From the NCBI GenBank assembly GCA_916613615.1, contig OU744723.1, positions 67,588,239 through 67,652,238 on the forward strand: 64,000 bases of DNA, read 5' to 3'. The notes beneath the pieces are model-generated. The model was not told the DNA's origin, ran no database searches, and saw only the letters and a program-made list of their open reading frames with translations. This DNA comes from Steromphala cineraria (taxonomy: Eukaryota > Mollusca > Gastropoda > Trochida > Trochidae). Made by a program: the position numbers and the translations under genes. Numbering within the stretch: the first letter of the stretch is position 1; every line of letters begins with the position of its first letter. Below are positions 22,401 through 32,066 of the stretch, in pieces.

Positions 22401-24270
22401 AACTAAAGAAACACATACGTATACATGTTTATAAACTAGAAGAAATTTTATTAAATTTATTTTAAAAAGTGTGAATGCAACCTTAAATGTATTTACTAAA
22501 AACAGTACTTCCGAACATAGTCTTAATGTCAATTCTTTGAGATACGATTTCATACATGAAAATAGAAATTATTTCAATTTCAAAGTGTTTTCTGTGAAGC
22601 GAATGTTGGTTAGTGCAAACACATTTGTACACATCATGGGTTCTTTGAAGTTCTTACGTAACCTTTTGTTGACACAAATGATTAAATCTATGAAAATAAT
22701 GAAACCATTATTAAGGACATATCATCATATTGACAACGTGTAGACATAATAATCATACAATTAACAATAGCCCTAACATATTATGTCCAGTATATGTATT
22801 TTCAGTATATACATGTACATATTGTAATGTATATATTCCATTCATTTACACAGTGAAGAAATATCAGTAGGCTCTGAATAAAACCGTCTTGGTTGAACAT
22901 ATAAGCACAAAAGATATTATGAGCATAGAGAATACACTGCATAGTTGACTAAATGTCTAGTTGTGGATAATGTCCCCCAAATCCCTACACAATATTGGAA
23001 GGTCACTAAGTTCTTTCACTTCACTACCATTGATGTACAGTCGTGTTGTACGAGTTACTGCCGAGCGTGTGAACACAACCTTATCGTAAAGATTCAGTAT
23101 TTAAGGGTTACTGAATTTACTCGAAACTTTTCTAAAATGTGTTGCTTTCACACCTAGAATACACCGCATTTGCATTCTACAGCATATGTTGTACTTGTAT
23201 TGCTAAACCATTTATATGTGCAACTGTGTGAGACGCTTTCACTCGTTTAAGGAATTTTCATATGTATATGGAAAGGATTTTAACCAATATAAATATTAAA
23301 AATAATAATACTTCTGATTTAAAACTCTCAAATCGAAAATGACGCATGCATGGACATAGCAACGACGTTTAGTAGTATATTTAATGTATTTCCTAGGTTA
23401 TAGACATTCTGCAGGTACGACATTTACAATTGCCACTCATGTTGAATAATAGATAATATTACTTACCAAAGACTGTATAGGAATGTTAACGGAATCCGTC
23501 CCCTAATTTTGACTACCCCAGTTATCCATTCATGTATCCCATTTCGTATGTTCCCAACAGCGAGGTGTGTGCTATTTCCTGTATCGCATGTGTGTATCCA
23601 ATACTGGCGGCCTCGCTAACACTAGCCTCGCATCAATAGCTTCTGCGGGTTGACTCTGACCTTGAGAGGTTATACCAGTTCAAGGTTTTCGGCATGAAGG
23701 TGAAGGTCAAACTCTAATGAATGTCGTTTTCTCTCAATCAACATCGGCGAATCAACGTGGCGGGCTGTTCACAGAAGGAAATAGCCTGTATATCTGTCTT
23801 GTTTTTTATTTTCCCGTTTGCCGAGTATATTATTTAGGTTTCTTAGATGAGAGAACACTATCTATTTTTCGCTGTTAATCCAAGGGCGTAGTTTAAGAAT
23901 GAAGGCACAGGTCATTGCCAAATCAATTATCACCAATTATAATTAATCAATAATCAAGTACGTTCTCGATGTAAGTAAAATATATTCCCCAATTATACAA
24001 TAGGTTATAGATCATGTTCAATTTCCTATGGTCCAGGGTTTACTTTACCAAATATTGATTAATTATTTATCTGAATCAGACAAGTCCAGCATCTAGTAGT
24101 TGATGTGGCAGTGCATTGAGAGGAATAGACTTTGTCAAGTCTCCTTTGATGTATTATCACGCTGCTGTTTGCAACTTTTGACTCAAGAGGTCGCTGAAGC
24201 ATAACTGTGTCACATCCAATTTAACTGTTTGTCCTTCTTCTGATATATGTGTGTTAAGATACCTATTATG
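22401..24270. other. Non-coding interval
   Basis: A 90-codon frame at 22471-22743 and a 70-codon frame at 22945-23157 are open on the plus strand but show no recognisable domain or intron signals, and the composition is AT-rich like the surroundings. I do not call them genes. Confidence 0.4.
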
Positions 24271-24549
24271 ATTACCGTATTTCCTCGAATAGACGCCCCC
24301 GGCGTGTATTTTTTCAGACCCCCTTTACCCCCGTTGTGTATTCCAGACCTGGCGTCTATTTATTTTTTAGTAGGAAATGCAAGATAGATGGTGTAAAGGG
24401 GAATACTTTATTTCAATTCAACTATAGGAGCATTAATTAATCAACTTATCACCCGGCGTTTATTCGAGACCCGGCGTGTATTCACTTAAAACAGCCATAC
24501 TCCCGGTCTCTATTCGAGACCCGGCGTCTATTCGAGGAAAAGCGGTAAT
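24271..24549. mobile_element. hAT-style MITE with TTTCCTCGAATAGACGCC termini
   Basis: Left terminus ATTACCGTATTTCCTCGAAT, AGACGCC; the right end in reverse complement is ATTACCGCTTTTCCTCGAAT, AGACGCC. Inside, the phrase GGCGT.TATTCGAGACCCGGCG is repeated near the right end (three copies between 24450 and 24540). The element is 279 bp and non-coding. I recall ends of this type from MITEs in many aquatic invertebrates; assignment to hAT is from memory of that pattern and no clear target duplication was found. Confidence 0.7.
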
Positions 24550-24779
24550 GTTATTGTAGATTGAGAGTAATTCTATAACAAGATAAACTGGCACATTATA
24601 TATATGGAGACAACCAGTCAGTCTATGAAGATCTGTTTCCTCTGCAGTTCGGCGTGACCAACATAAAGGAGTTGTTTATGTTTGTGTGGACACGAGTTTG
24701 TGAACGTACATGCTTTATAGAGACGATATAACTGATAACGTCATGTTGGATTCAGATGTGGTAGGTGGAGGGGTGGTAG

Positions 24780-24924
24780 CACAGAAACCCGATATCGTAA
24801 ATAAAATGTAGGTAAAACGTAGATAAGAAAAACCCACCCCTCTATATAACTCAATTATATAGAGGGGTGGGTCTTTCTTATCTACGTTTTACCTACATTT
24901 TATTTACGATATCTGGTTCCTGTG
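24780..24924. mobile_element. Near-perfect 145-bp palindromic insertion with 8-bp target duplication
   Basis: Starts CACAGAAACC and ends GGTTCCTGTG. Arms of about 70 bases pair with three mismatches around a spacer of about five bases: CGATATCGTAAATAAAATGT, AGGTAAAACGTAGATAAGAA and CCCACCCCTCTATATAA on the left mirror the right arm. The insertion is flanked by direct repeats GGTGGTAG at 24772-24779 and 24925-24932. An 8-bp duplication with CA...TG ends suggests a hAT-mobilised foldback MITE. No coding content. Confidence 0.9.
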
Positions 24925-25035
24925 GGTGGTAGGCTATTTGGTGTGATATCATATACCCTCTTTTATTTTGTATAACACCCACAGTAGAAAAAAATTAAAG
25001 GTTAAAACTAGCCCCACCCTTATCAATAAATGAAC

Positions 25036-27606
25036 CCCCTATCAAACGTCCTGGATGTATTTTAACAACTTCCCGGCACGACCAAGCTAGCGCATGTTAT
25101 TTCGACGAGCTCATCTTAGATAGACTCGATCGTTATTTATCGTTAACTTTGGCTAATGACATGGGAAAATATAGGATTTTCTTACAGATTGTACAATATT
25201 TCCTTATCCCCCAATTTCCCAAAACCAGGAACATTCTGTAGGAGGGTTTAAAATAAGGTGCCTGCCAAAAGGAACTAAGAATAGTTCGTATGTTAATGCC
25301 AGTGTTAAAATGTAAAATGACTTGTACACTTGGGGAGCATTTGCAGAAATACAAAAGAATAGTTTCCAGTTTTAGGACACCATTTTGTAAGAAAAGCTAG
25401 GTTTATAAATGCTCTTTGTCTTGAGTTTTAGGCCTATACAAGATTTTCAAAGTGCTCTACCTTATTTTAAATCTGAAAGCTCAAGACAAGATACGTATAT
25501 TGAATATATTCATTTTCCTCACTACAAAAGAAATATATGATGACAAAAAAAAAAAAAATTATGAAAGAGACAACCTAAGTATTTATTTTTCAGAAATATT
25601 GCCTTTATTTTTTATTGGAATCCTATGTCTTGAAAAATCAGTTTTCCATATAAATAAGCACTCCCTGCCCTCGCTGTCCCTTGTTTCAAACTCCTCACAG
25701 TGCTGTGACGCCTCTCAGTGTATGGAGCCTTCAGACGATCAGCACTGGGGACGAGGTTGGTGGAGTGGAACTGGCGTGTGTGATGTCGTGTGTGTGTGTG
25801 CTTGTCGGGATTACCTCCCTTTGATTGCATTCAAGTTGGACTCTCTGCATTTTTTTTTTATATAGAAATATTGTCATTTTCCTTGTCCTGAAATATCAGT
25901 TTCCCATAAAATAAGCACTGCCTTCCCTCGTGAATGTAAATGTATGTCCCATATGGAATGGAACTGGTGTGTGGAAAGTCGTGGCGTGTGATTGTTTGGA
26001 TTTCCTCCCTTTGACTGTATATTCAAGTTGGATTCTCCAGTCATAATGTATGTCATGCTGCAGTCTTCTTCTATCTATTTAGGAGATAAACCTAGTGTGT
26101 TTGAAAATCAGAGACATGTTATAGGCCTACCGGATTGATAGCGATAACATTTTCATCGAAACCGAACACACGTTTGATTTTACAGGACAACCAATCAGAA
26201 TCTAGTATTCATCACATTCATGGTAGAATCCTATTCCTATACATCATTATTAAAATTGTGTTTAACTTAAAACCAAGTTCATTGAAGTGATTGAAATGGC
26301 AATACTGTAAGTGATTAATAACAAAATAGAGTTAGTGAGTCATTGTTTTACGCCGCTTAGCCATGAGCGGTGTGTATCAAAATAGAACATCTTTTGAAAT
26401 CATATGATTGAATAAACGTGTTCATATTTTATAATATGTAGAGCACCATAAAGTAAGGTGTTGGAGAAGAATTTTTAATTCCTTGCATGTGTTTCTTATT
26501 ATTTTTTTTCTATATACAAAAGTTTTGCAAGTATGTAGATCACTGTTTGTTCTCCTTACTGTATATATAAAATCGTAAAGCTGATTTTGGTTTGACGCTA
26601 GCGTTCAGCTGACATATAAAGTAGTAGGCAGTGAAATTTAAGGTCTCGTTCTACAGTTTTTTCATTGTGAACGGGTTCCCACTTCAGATAGCAAATAGAG
26701 GTCTGACAGTGTTTTACCCCTAAAAGAAAAGTTATTTGAGGTATTTGAATAAGTCTTTCTTTCAGAATTAGCTAATATACTTGGCTGTCAGCCTACAACA
26801 GTCATGTAATGCTATGCCAATTGCGGAAGGTCAAGTGACCCACTCAATGGAAGCTGTTCGGTCGCTTCCGGGTCCAAAATCCCAAGAATTTCAATGTGTG
26901 AATTTCATGTGGTCTATTTTCAAACAGCTGTAGCAAAAAATTAGCAAGGATAACCTATAGTATTTCATTGATTTTTCCATCAGAAGTATGCATATCTTAC
27001 TGCTGCTAGTGGTCGCTAGTGATCTATTTGAGTCGTATGGGACGGACATGCCAATGACCGATGGCGATTTAACATTGGAGTCTATGGGGGAAAAAACTGT
27101 TTGGGCTGCCAACAAATGACCCACATGCGCCCGCTTAGTACTGTGAGTTACCTCCCTTTGTATGTTGTACGCTCTTCAGTGATTATACATGCACATGTCA
27201 TTCCTCTGTTGTAGAATTGTTTGAAGTTCTTAGATAACTCATCGTATCATCTATTATTCTGTTTTAAATGATTAAAATGATGGAGAGGCTTCACATCAGG
27301 ATATCTCAATCTTGCATTGTTCCATTACAAGGAATGTGGCATATCTTCTCATGAAAATATCAATGTTTATTTGCATTGAGCAACCCGTGTAGGCTATCAT
27401 GATCAAATTACTTGGATAATGGATTTATAAAGTGTTATACTTAATCAGTGTGTCAGAAAAAAGATAATTTTGTTTAGATGAAAGAAATTGAAGATATCTC
27501 AACTAATTTGTCAAGTATAGATATTGAACTTATCTTGACGTCTTGTAAACACTAGGTGAATGCTGCAAATAGTTATACTGTTGTTTTGCAAAAAGTTGTT
27601 ATTGGG
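25036..27606 (+). repeat. Duplicated block, copy 1 (paralogue of 61447-64000)
   Basis: Long collinear similarity with 61447 to the window end: ATCAAACGT..TGGATGTATT, GCATTTGCAGAAATAC, ACAAATGCTCTTTGTCTT-type sequence, the minisatellite at 25596-26060, TGTAGAGCACCATAA.GTAAG, CTAGCGTTCAGCTGA.ATATA, GCCCGCTTAGTACTGTGAGT and CACTAGGTGAATGCTGCAAA. Copy 1 holds about 150 bases (26083-26232) and about 440 bases (26650-27090) missing from copy 2. No gene was recognised within it; frames of 60-137 codons over the minisatellite are by-products. Confidence 0.92.
25596..26060 (+). repeat. Minisatellite of about 190-bp units, 2 copies
   Basis: Each unit runs: GAAATATTG...CTTGAAATATCAGTTT, ATAAGCACTCCCTGCCCTCG, a GTGGAACTGG.GTGTG core, GTCGTG..GTGTG, TACCTCCCTTTGA and TTCAAGTTGGACTCTC, then a T-rich stretch. 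Units start at about 25596 and 25863. The paralogous block at 61.85-62.87 kb has five units. Confidence 0.85.
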
Positions 27607-28047
27607 CACTTAATTTGTTGCACTGATTAAACAATTATTTTCAAATAACCATAACCAAAACCTGTCTGTTCAAAATAGAAACAAATTGTCCAAAATCTTG
27701 AATACTGCATCTAAGATTATTGGGCATCCTATGAAACGATCGGCAGTTTTTATAAGAAGCAGTTATCAAAAAAAGGAAACAAAATTTTGGGTGATTCTTT
27801 CCATCCACTTTTCTTGGAATTTTCAACTTTACCTCCGGAAGTAGGCTTCGTGCCGACTTTTCGAACAAACAGGTTCCGCCGATCGTTCATTCCGTGCAGC
27901 ATAAGAGAAATAAATTCTGTCTAATGCTGCATCGCGTTTTACATGTTTTCTAGTCTATGTGAATTGTTTTTGATATAAATTGTTTTGAATATTATGTTAT
28001 AAGTTGTCATTACATTTCTGGATAATTGTAATTATACAAACAAATTT
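27607..28047. other. Non-coding interval downstream of the duplicated block
   Basis: AT-rich sequence. A 75-codon minus-strand frame at 27641-27868 has no recognised domain. Confidence 0.4.
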
Positions 28048-28098
28048 CCCTTTTGGGACAATAAATCTTATCTTATCTTATCTTATCTTATCTTATCA
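28048..28098 (+). mobile_element. LINE/SINE 3' end with (TCTTA)n tail
   Basis: AATTTCCCTTTTGGGACAAT followed by AAA and six or so TCTTA pentamers. The small inverted CCC/GGG hairpin just before AATAAA and a pentamer tail is a layout seen at the 3' ends of many invertebrate non-LTR elements. Nothing upstream was recognised as coding, so only the end is called. Confidence 0.55.
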
Positions 28099-28410
28099 TT
28101 GTCTGCACATTAGTAGCGTCTGTCCCTAGAACAACTATTGTGACTATACATTGTCATGAAAACCTGCAGACTTTTTCCTGAAGTCGAGACTGCGCTGTAT
28201 GAGTTACTTGTACCTAAACCGAAATATATATACAGTAGACAATTTACTAAACTGATATCGAGATAAGATAACTATAATAAACTATAATTTGGAGTCATTT
28301 AGATATTTTCTAAAGGTTTAAGTTGAAGATGTCACCAAAAAAAATCAACTTGACCGAGACAAGGACCTATGAAAAAAGGCACACCAACAGAATATGAAAT
28401 GAGAAAGTGG

Positions 28411-28476
28411 TTTATTTAAACAAAACATTAAAATGAAAACAAACCTGAAAACGGAACTAGAACATTTTTTTTTATT
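28411..28476 (-). promoter_or_regulatory. Candidate polyadenylation signals of the TRIM gene
   Basis: AATAAA on the minus strand at 28476-28471 and 28416-28411, about 220 and 280 bases downstream of the TGA at 28697. In this AT-rich DNA such hexamers occur often by chance, so which is used is unknown. Confidence 0.4.
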
Positions 28477-28696
28477 AACATCTATGATTATTGTATATAA
28501 GTAATATACATAAACATCGAATTCCGAGATTTTGGTAGAAAAACTTCAAATGAGTATTGTTGTCTGTTTCCTATTGTGAGACATTGACATGATAACCTTA
28601 TCTACTTATCATTTCTAAGTGTTTGATACATTTTAAGAAATCTGATGATGTTGTATCACTTTTAACATTCTTACATTTACATATTTAGAAAGCACT

Positions 28697-29334
28697 TCAG
28701 ATTAATGAAGACAGAAGGTGTTTAATCTCAGGTGTTAGTGTCAAATCTCTACCGGATATAAGTTCACTTGTCATCTCACAGTAAAGTGGTTGCTCAACAA
28801 ATGTTAACACCCAGAGTGGTCTGTCAAGTGATGCTTTAGTTGTTGTGACAACTTTGACATCAGTGATATCAACAACGTGAATCTTGTTAGTGTCCCTGTC
28901 AATCACTATACCAAGATTGACGTCACGTGACACACCGACCTGGTTCTGGGTGAGAGGGACGTGAGTGAGGAGCTTCCTATCATACCGCACCCAGAGACAG
29001 AGCTGCTGCTTGTGTGTGGAACATGATAGTACTAGCACATTGAGTCCTGTAGACTGAGTATAGTGAGTATCTACAGGAGCTCCCGTCACTGACGTCTCCC
29101 ATATCATCATACCCTCCTCTCTCAGCTTCTTGACAGTGAACACAACCCTAGTAGAGAAGACACCAACCTGACCTCTCTTCAGGGGAAGGGCTCGCAGTGT
29201 CACTGCTCTCCTCCCAGACTGAAGTCTGCACCCCGTGTCCTGAGGTGCAGGATCTGGATGGGTGTTACTGACCATCCCCGGGGAGATCTGGACATCAGCA
29301 CTGGCCGTATTGTGGTCAAACTCCAGCCTTGGAC
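28697..29334 (-). CDS. TRIM-like E3 ligase, coding exon 3 (PRY/SPRY domain)
   Basis: Terminal exon encoding residues 338-549. The acceptor is TTTTAAAACAG/GTCC at 29335-29336. The exon begins with two bases that complete the Gly codon opened by the mini-exon, so the frame is preserved and the spliced total is 1650 bases, exactly 550 codons with the TGA. It reads GPRLEFDHNTASADVQISPG at its start, resembling the PRY signature (L-x-F-D-x-x-T-A). NLGIVIDRDTNKIHVVDIT near residues 475-493 and RPLWVLTFVEQPL resemble the SPRY strand pattern GVFLDYE..LSFYD and its C-terminal PFF..P. I infer a B30.2-type substrate-recognition domain; the match is by eye. The open frame also extends upstream into the intron, which is not coding. 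Antiviral or ubiquitin-ligase function is inference from the family. Confidence 0.8.
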
Positions 29335-29512
29335 CTGTTTTAAAGGGATTTATTGATTTGTAATAAATGGGAAAATAGATAAATATTAAATTTTGTTGAT
29401 AACATTTTGGTTTCCTTATCGTCCAGGCATTTAAGATGAAATTAATCAACAAGTATTTCTTACTTCATTCAAAAGTAAATATTATTGTACAGAAGAATTT
29501 GTAATACAATAG

Positions 29513-29870
29513 AATCAAATCATATGTAAGATCAGAATGTCTATTTATATATAACTGATTAATATACATTAATAACTAGAAGATAAACTTTTTGAAAAGA
29601 TTAGAGTCATTAGTCATTTATCACACATGATATAATTATGGTTTCAAATTCATCATGATAACCATGCTTTCTTAATCATGGAAATTGTAATTCCTGATAA
29701 TTTGTTTTATCTAAAACTAGTGCTGTTGTAAGGTCCTTCTAAATGTTTACATAAGCTGCACGTGCAAATCGTGTGTCTCGAGAAGAATGGTTAGCTTTGA
29801 GCGGTCGTAGTCAGAACTTGCTTTTATTTGTGTCAAATTGATTGACAGGTATGATATCAACACAATTGAT
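29513..29870. repeat. Intronic block duplicated at 61045-61355
   Basis: Shared in order: AATCATATGTAAGATCAGAA, TTATATATAACTGATTAATA, CATTAATAACTAGAAGATAA, AGAGTCATTAGTCATTTATC, TTATAATTATGGTTTCA, GGTCCTTCTAAATGTTTACA, CGTGTGTCTCGAGAAGAATG and CAAATTGATTGACAGGTATG. Small indels separate the two copies. In the second locus this block lies upstream of the block matching 25036-27606, whereas here it lies downstream, so the order is rearranged. Confidence 0.88.
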
Positions 29871-29908
29871 GTTTTATGCTTAACACATACATTCCGAAAA
29901 TAAAAATC

Positions 29909-30820
29909 AATAGAGGATATCTGTCTTTTCTTGACAAATACCATGTTTATCTCATCGAGTGAGGTAGAATGTTTATATTTTCACGAGTGACGCAGCCACG
30001 AGTGAATATTTTATGTAACTTTTCTACCTCACGAGATGAGATAAACATGGTATTTGTCAAGAATTGACAGATATTCTCTTTATTATATGATTAAATCCTT
30101 CTTATTACGTAAAAAAAATGCCATTTTCATGTTGAGCGGCCGCTTGGAAGAGCCCGTCACCTCGGTAACAGTGTGACGTCATATGAGAATTCATGACGTC
30201 AGACCACTGTTACATGACGTCAAACTCTTGAACTTGACGTCACTCGAGTGGTGATAAAGTTTATCTCCACTCAGTAGAGTGACGATAAAGGTTATCGCCA
30301 CTGTAGCCAGATAGAGGGTTTATTTCACTGATAGATCAGAGTATCTCACCCTCAATCATGTAATAAATAGAGGATATCTGTCTTTTCTTGACTAATACCA
30401 TGTTTATCTCATCGAGTGAGGTAGAAAGGTTATATTTTCACGAGTGGCGCAGCCACGAGTGAAAATATTTAACTTTTCTACCTCACGAGATGAGATAAAC
30501 ATGGTATTTGTCAAGAATTGACAGATATTCTATTTATTATATGATGAAATCCTTCTAACTACGTCAAAAAAGGCCAATTTCATGTTGAGCGGCCGCTTGG
30601 AAGAGCCCGTCACCGCGGTAACAGTGTGACGTCATAGGAGAATTCATGACGTCAGACCATTGTTACATGACGTCAAACTCTTGAACGTGACGTCACTAGA
30701 GTGGTGATAAAGTTTATCACCACTCAGTAGAGTGACGATAAAGGTTATCGCCACTGTAGCCAGATAGAGGGTTTATTTCACTGATAGAACAGAGTATATC
30801 ACCTTCAATCATATAATAAA
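29909..30820. mobile_element. Two tandem 457-bp hairpin-plus-CRE cassettes
   Basis: TAGAGGATATCTGTC occurs at 29911 and 30368, a 457-base period. Each unit starts with a long hairpin (arms ATATCTGTCTTTTCTTGACA, AATACCATGTTTATCTCATC, GAGTGAGGTAGAA and their complements) around a TTTCACGAGTGGCGCAGCCA centre. A tail follows with GAGCGGCCGCTTGGAAGAGC, clustered TGACGTCA / GACGTCA boxes, an AGAGTG.CGATAAAGGTTATC segment and ATCATATAATAAA. Non-coding, inside the TRIM intron. The two units are about 95 percent alike by eye, so the duplication is recent compared with other family members. Confidence 0.88.
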
Positions 30821-31147
30821 CTGTTTTATCTTAATTTGATACCAAATCTAACACGATGTTATTTCTAGTCTTTTCATCCACAAAATGGTCATAGTCAAAA
30901 CATATTAAATTTTGTCCAATTGATTGACAGGTGTGAAATCATCAAACCTGAAGATAGAGACTGACATGAATGTTATTTTATGTATTAGAAACAAGAAACA
31001 GTGGAGTGACGTCATTTGACGTCATTTGTTATATTTAATAGTGCTTGTTTGCGAAAGGCTGTAGGTTCGGCTTATAATGTAACATTTGATATTGCGAAGT
31101 CATATTTTAAAGTATACTTTTGATTCATCGTGATTTATTCCTTTTTT

Positions 31148-31262
31148 ATATATAGAGGATACTTAGCGACCTCCCATTTAACACTATTTTTATTAAACGA
31201 GATAATGATTTTGCGAAGCGAAAATAGTATTAAATGGAAGGAAGTTTAGCATTCTGTTTATT
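31148..31262. mobile_element. Third hairpin element in the TRIM intron
   Basis: Left arm TAGAGGATACTTAGCGACCT, CCCATTTAACACTATTTT. The right arm in reverse complement is AACAGAATGCTAAACTTCCT, TCCATTTAATACTATTTT. The outer phrase TAGAGGATA is shared with the 29.9-kb cassettes, while the arms differ. Downstream to about 31490 there is a further inverted pair (GTGTGATATTACAC / GTATAAATATTACAC). Confidence 0.65.
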
Positions 31263-31542
31263 ACTTGCCCTAAAAAGCAAAAAAACCCTTGCCGACAATG
31301 TGTTGAAACTAACATTTTCGTGACTCGGCAGCCATTGTGACGGCGCGCTTTCATTGGGAGGTCACAAGAACTCTCTCATGCGACGTCATACTTGCAGTGT
31401 GATATTACACTTGTTTATTATTGCCGTATAAATATTACACAGCGCCGCCGTGATTGCGGTATCTTACACGGGCGAGTAGTAACTACATATATCAAATGTA
31501 AACTAACGTTTTCTTATAAGCTCACGACTATTTAAAACTTAC

Positions 31543-31590
31543 CAATGACATCTTTGCCTCCTATTGATAGCTTGACATCGGCTTGAGGTG
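31543..31590 (-). CDS. TRIM-like E3 ligase, coding exon 2 (48-bp mini-exon)
   Basis: Bounded by TCTGTTACAG/CACC at 31590 and CATTG/GTAAGTT at 31543. Its 48 bases finish the Ala codon (G/CA) begun by exon 1, encode 15 residues PQADVKLSIGGKDVI, and leave one base (G) for the next codon, so phases 1 and 1 fit both neighbours. It links the coiled coil region to the SPRY-like domain. It is too short to be found as an open frame; the call rests on splice sites and phase. Skipping it would keep the frame and delete 16 residues, so it could be an alternative exon. Confidence 0.75.
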
Positions 31591-32066
31591 CTGTAACAGA
31601 AGATTATCACTTTTCAAAATCTTATATGAATGGACAATGGAATTTCGCTAGGGATTCTATAGATAAGCTTATGTTAATATTATTTATTTTGAGATTGAAA
31701 TATTGCATTTTGATTTCTTACCACTGCTCAAGTTTAATGTTTCAACCAAACAAAAACAAAACAGTTCACAGTCATATTTATTCATAAATTTATTGTATCA
31801 TTTAATTATATCTGGCAGCAGGTGAGCATTAAAGATAGCTTATATTTATTATGATTGTTTACCCAAATTAAACTTAAATGTTTATACAGTTCTGTTCTAA
31901 GTAGTTTGCTAACTTCAGTAGAATATCAGACATTCATAAATTCATTTTATTGGTTATCAAAAAACTGATATCTGACAGAAGGTGTGAATTGAACACAACT
32001 AAAGATTCATCAAAGAGTTCCCTCACCTTAATAAACATAACTAAAGATCCATCAACAGTTCCTTAC
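31591..32066 (-). other. TRIM gene intron 1 (coding)
   Basis: Donor GAAG/GTAAGGAA at 32066-32065 and acceptor at 31592-31591. AT-rich, 476 bases, no repeat recognised. Confidence 0.65.

Larger units (their letters stand above)
29335..31542 (-). other. TRIM gene intron 2, filled with hairpin cassettes and a duplicated block
   Basis: The 2.2-kb intron starts at GTAAGT-like GTAAGTTTTA (31542) and ends at AAACAG (29335). It contains a segment duplicated at 61.05-61.36 kb, two tandem hairpin cassettes (29909-30820) and a third hairpin (31148-31262). If transcribed, the hairpins would be in pre-mRNA as double-stranded segments of up to about 90 bp. Confidence 0.75.

Noticed and set aside
22471..22743. 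90-codon plus-strand frame as a gene
   Set aside because: No recognisable domain, AT-rich codons like the background, and no splice or promoter support.
25452..25865. 137-codon frame, and paired frames at 61837-62967
   Set aside because: These follow the minisatellite units on both strands and include low-complexity tracts; no shared conservation at codon level between the two loci.
29335..29452. Upstream extension of the open frame of TRIM exon 3
   Set aside because: A good acceptor (TTTAAAACAG) with matching phase lies at 29335, and the extension is AT-rich intron-like sequence.
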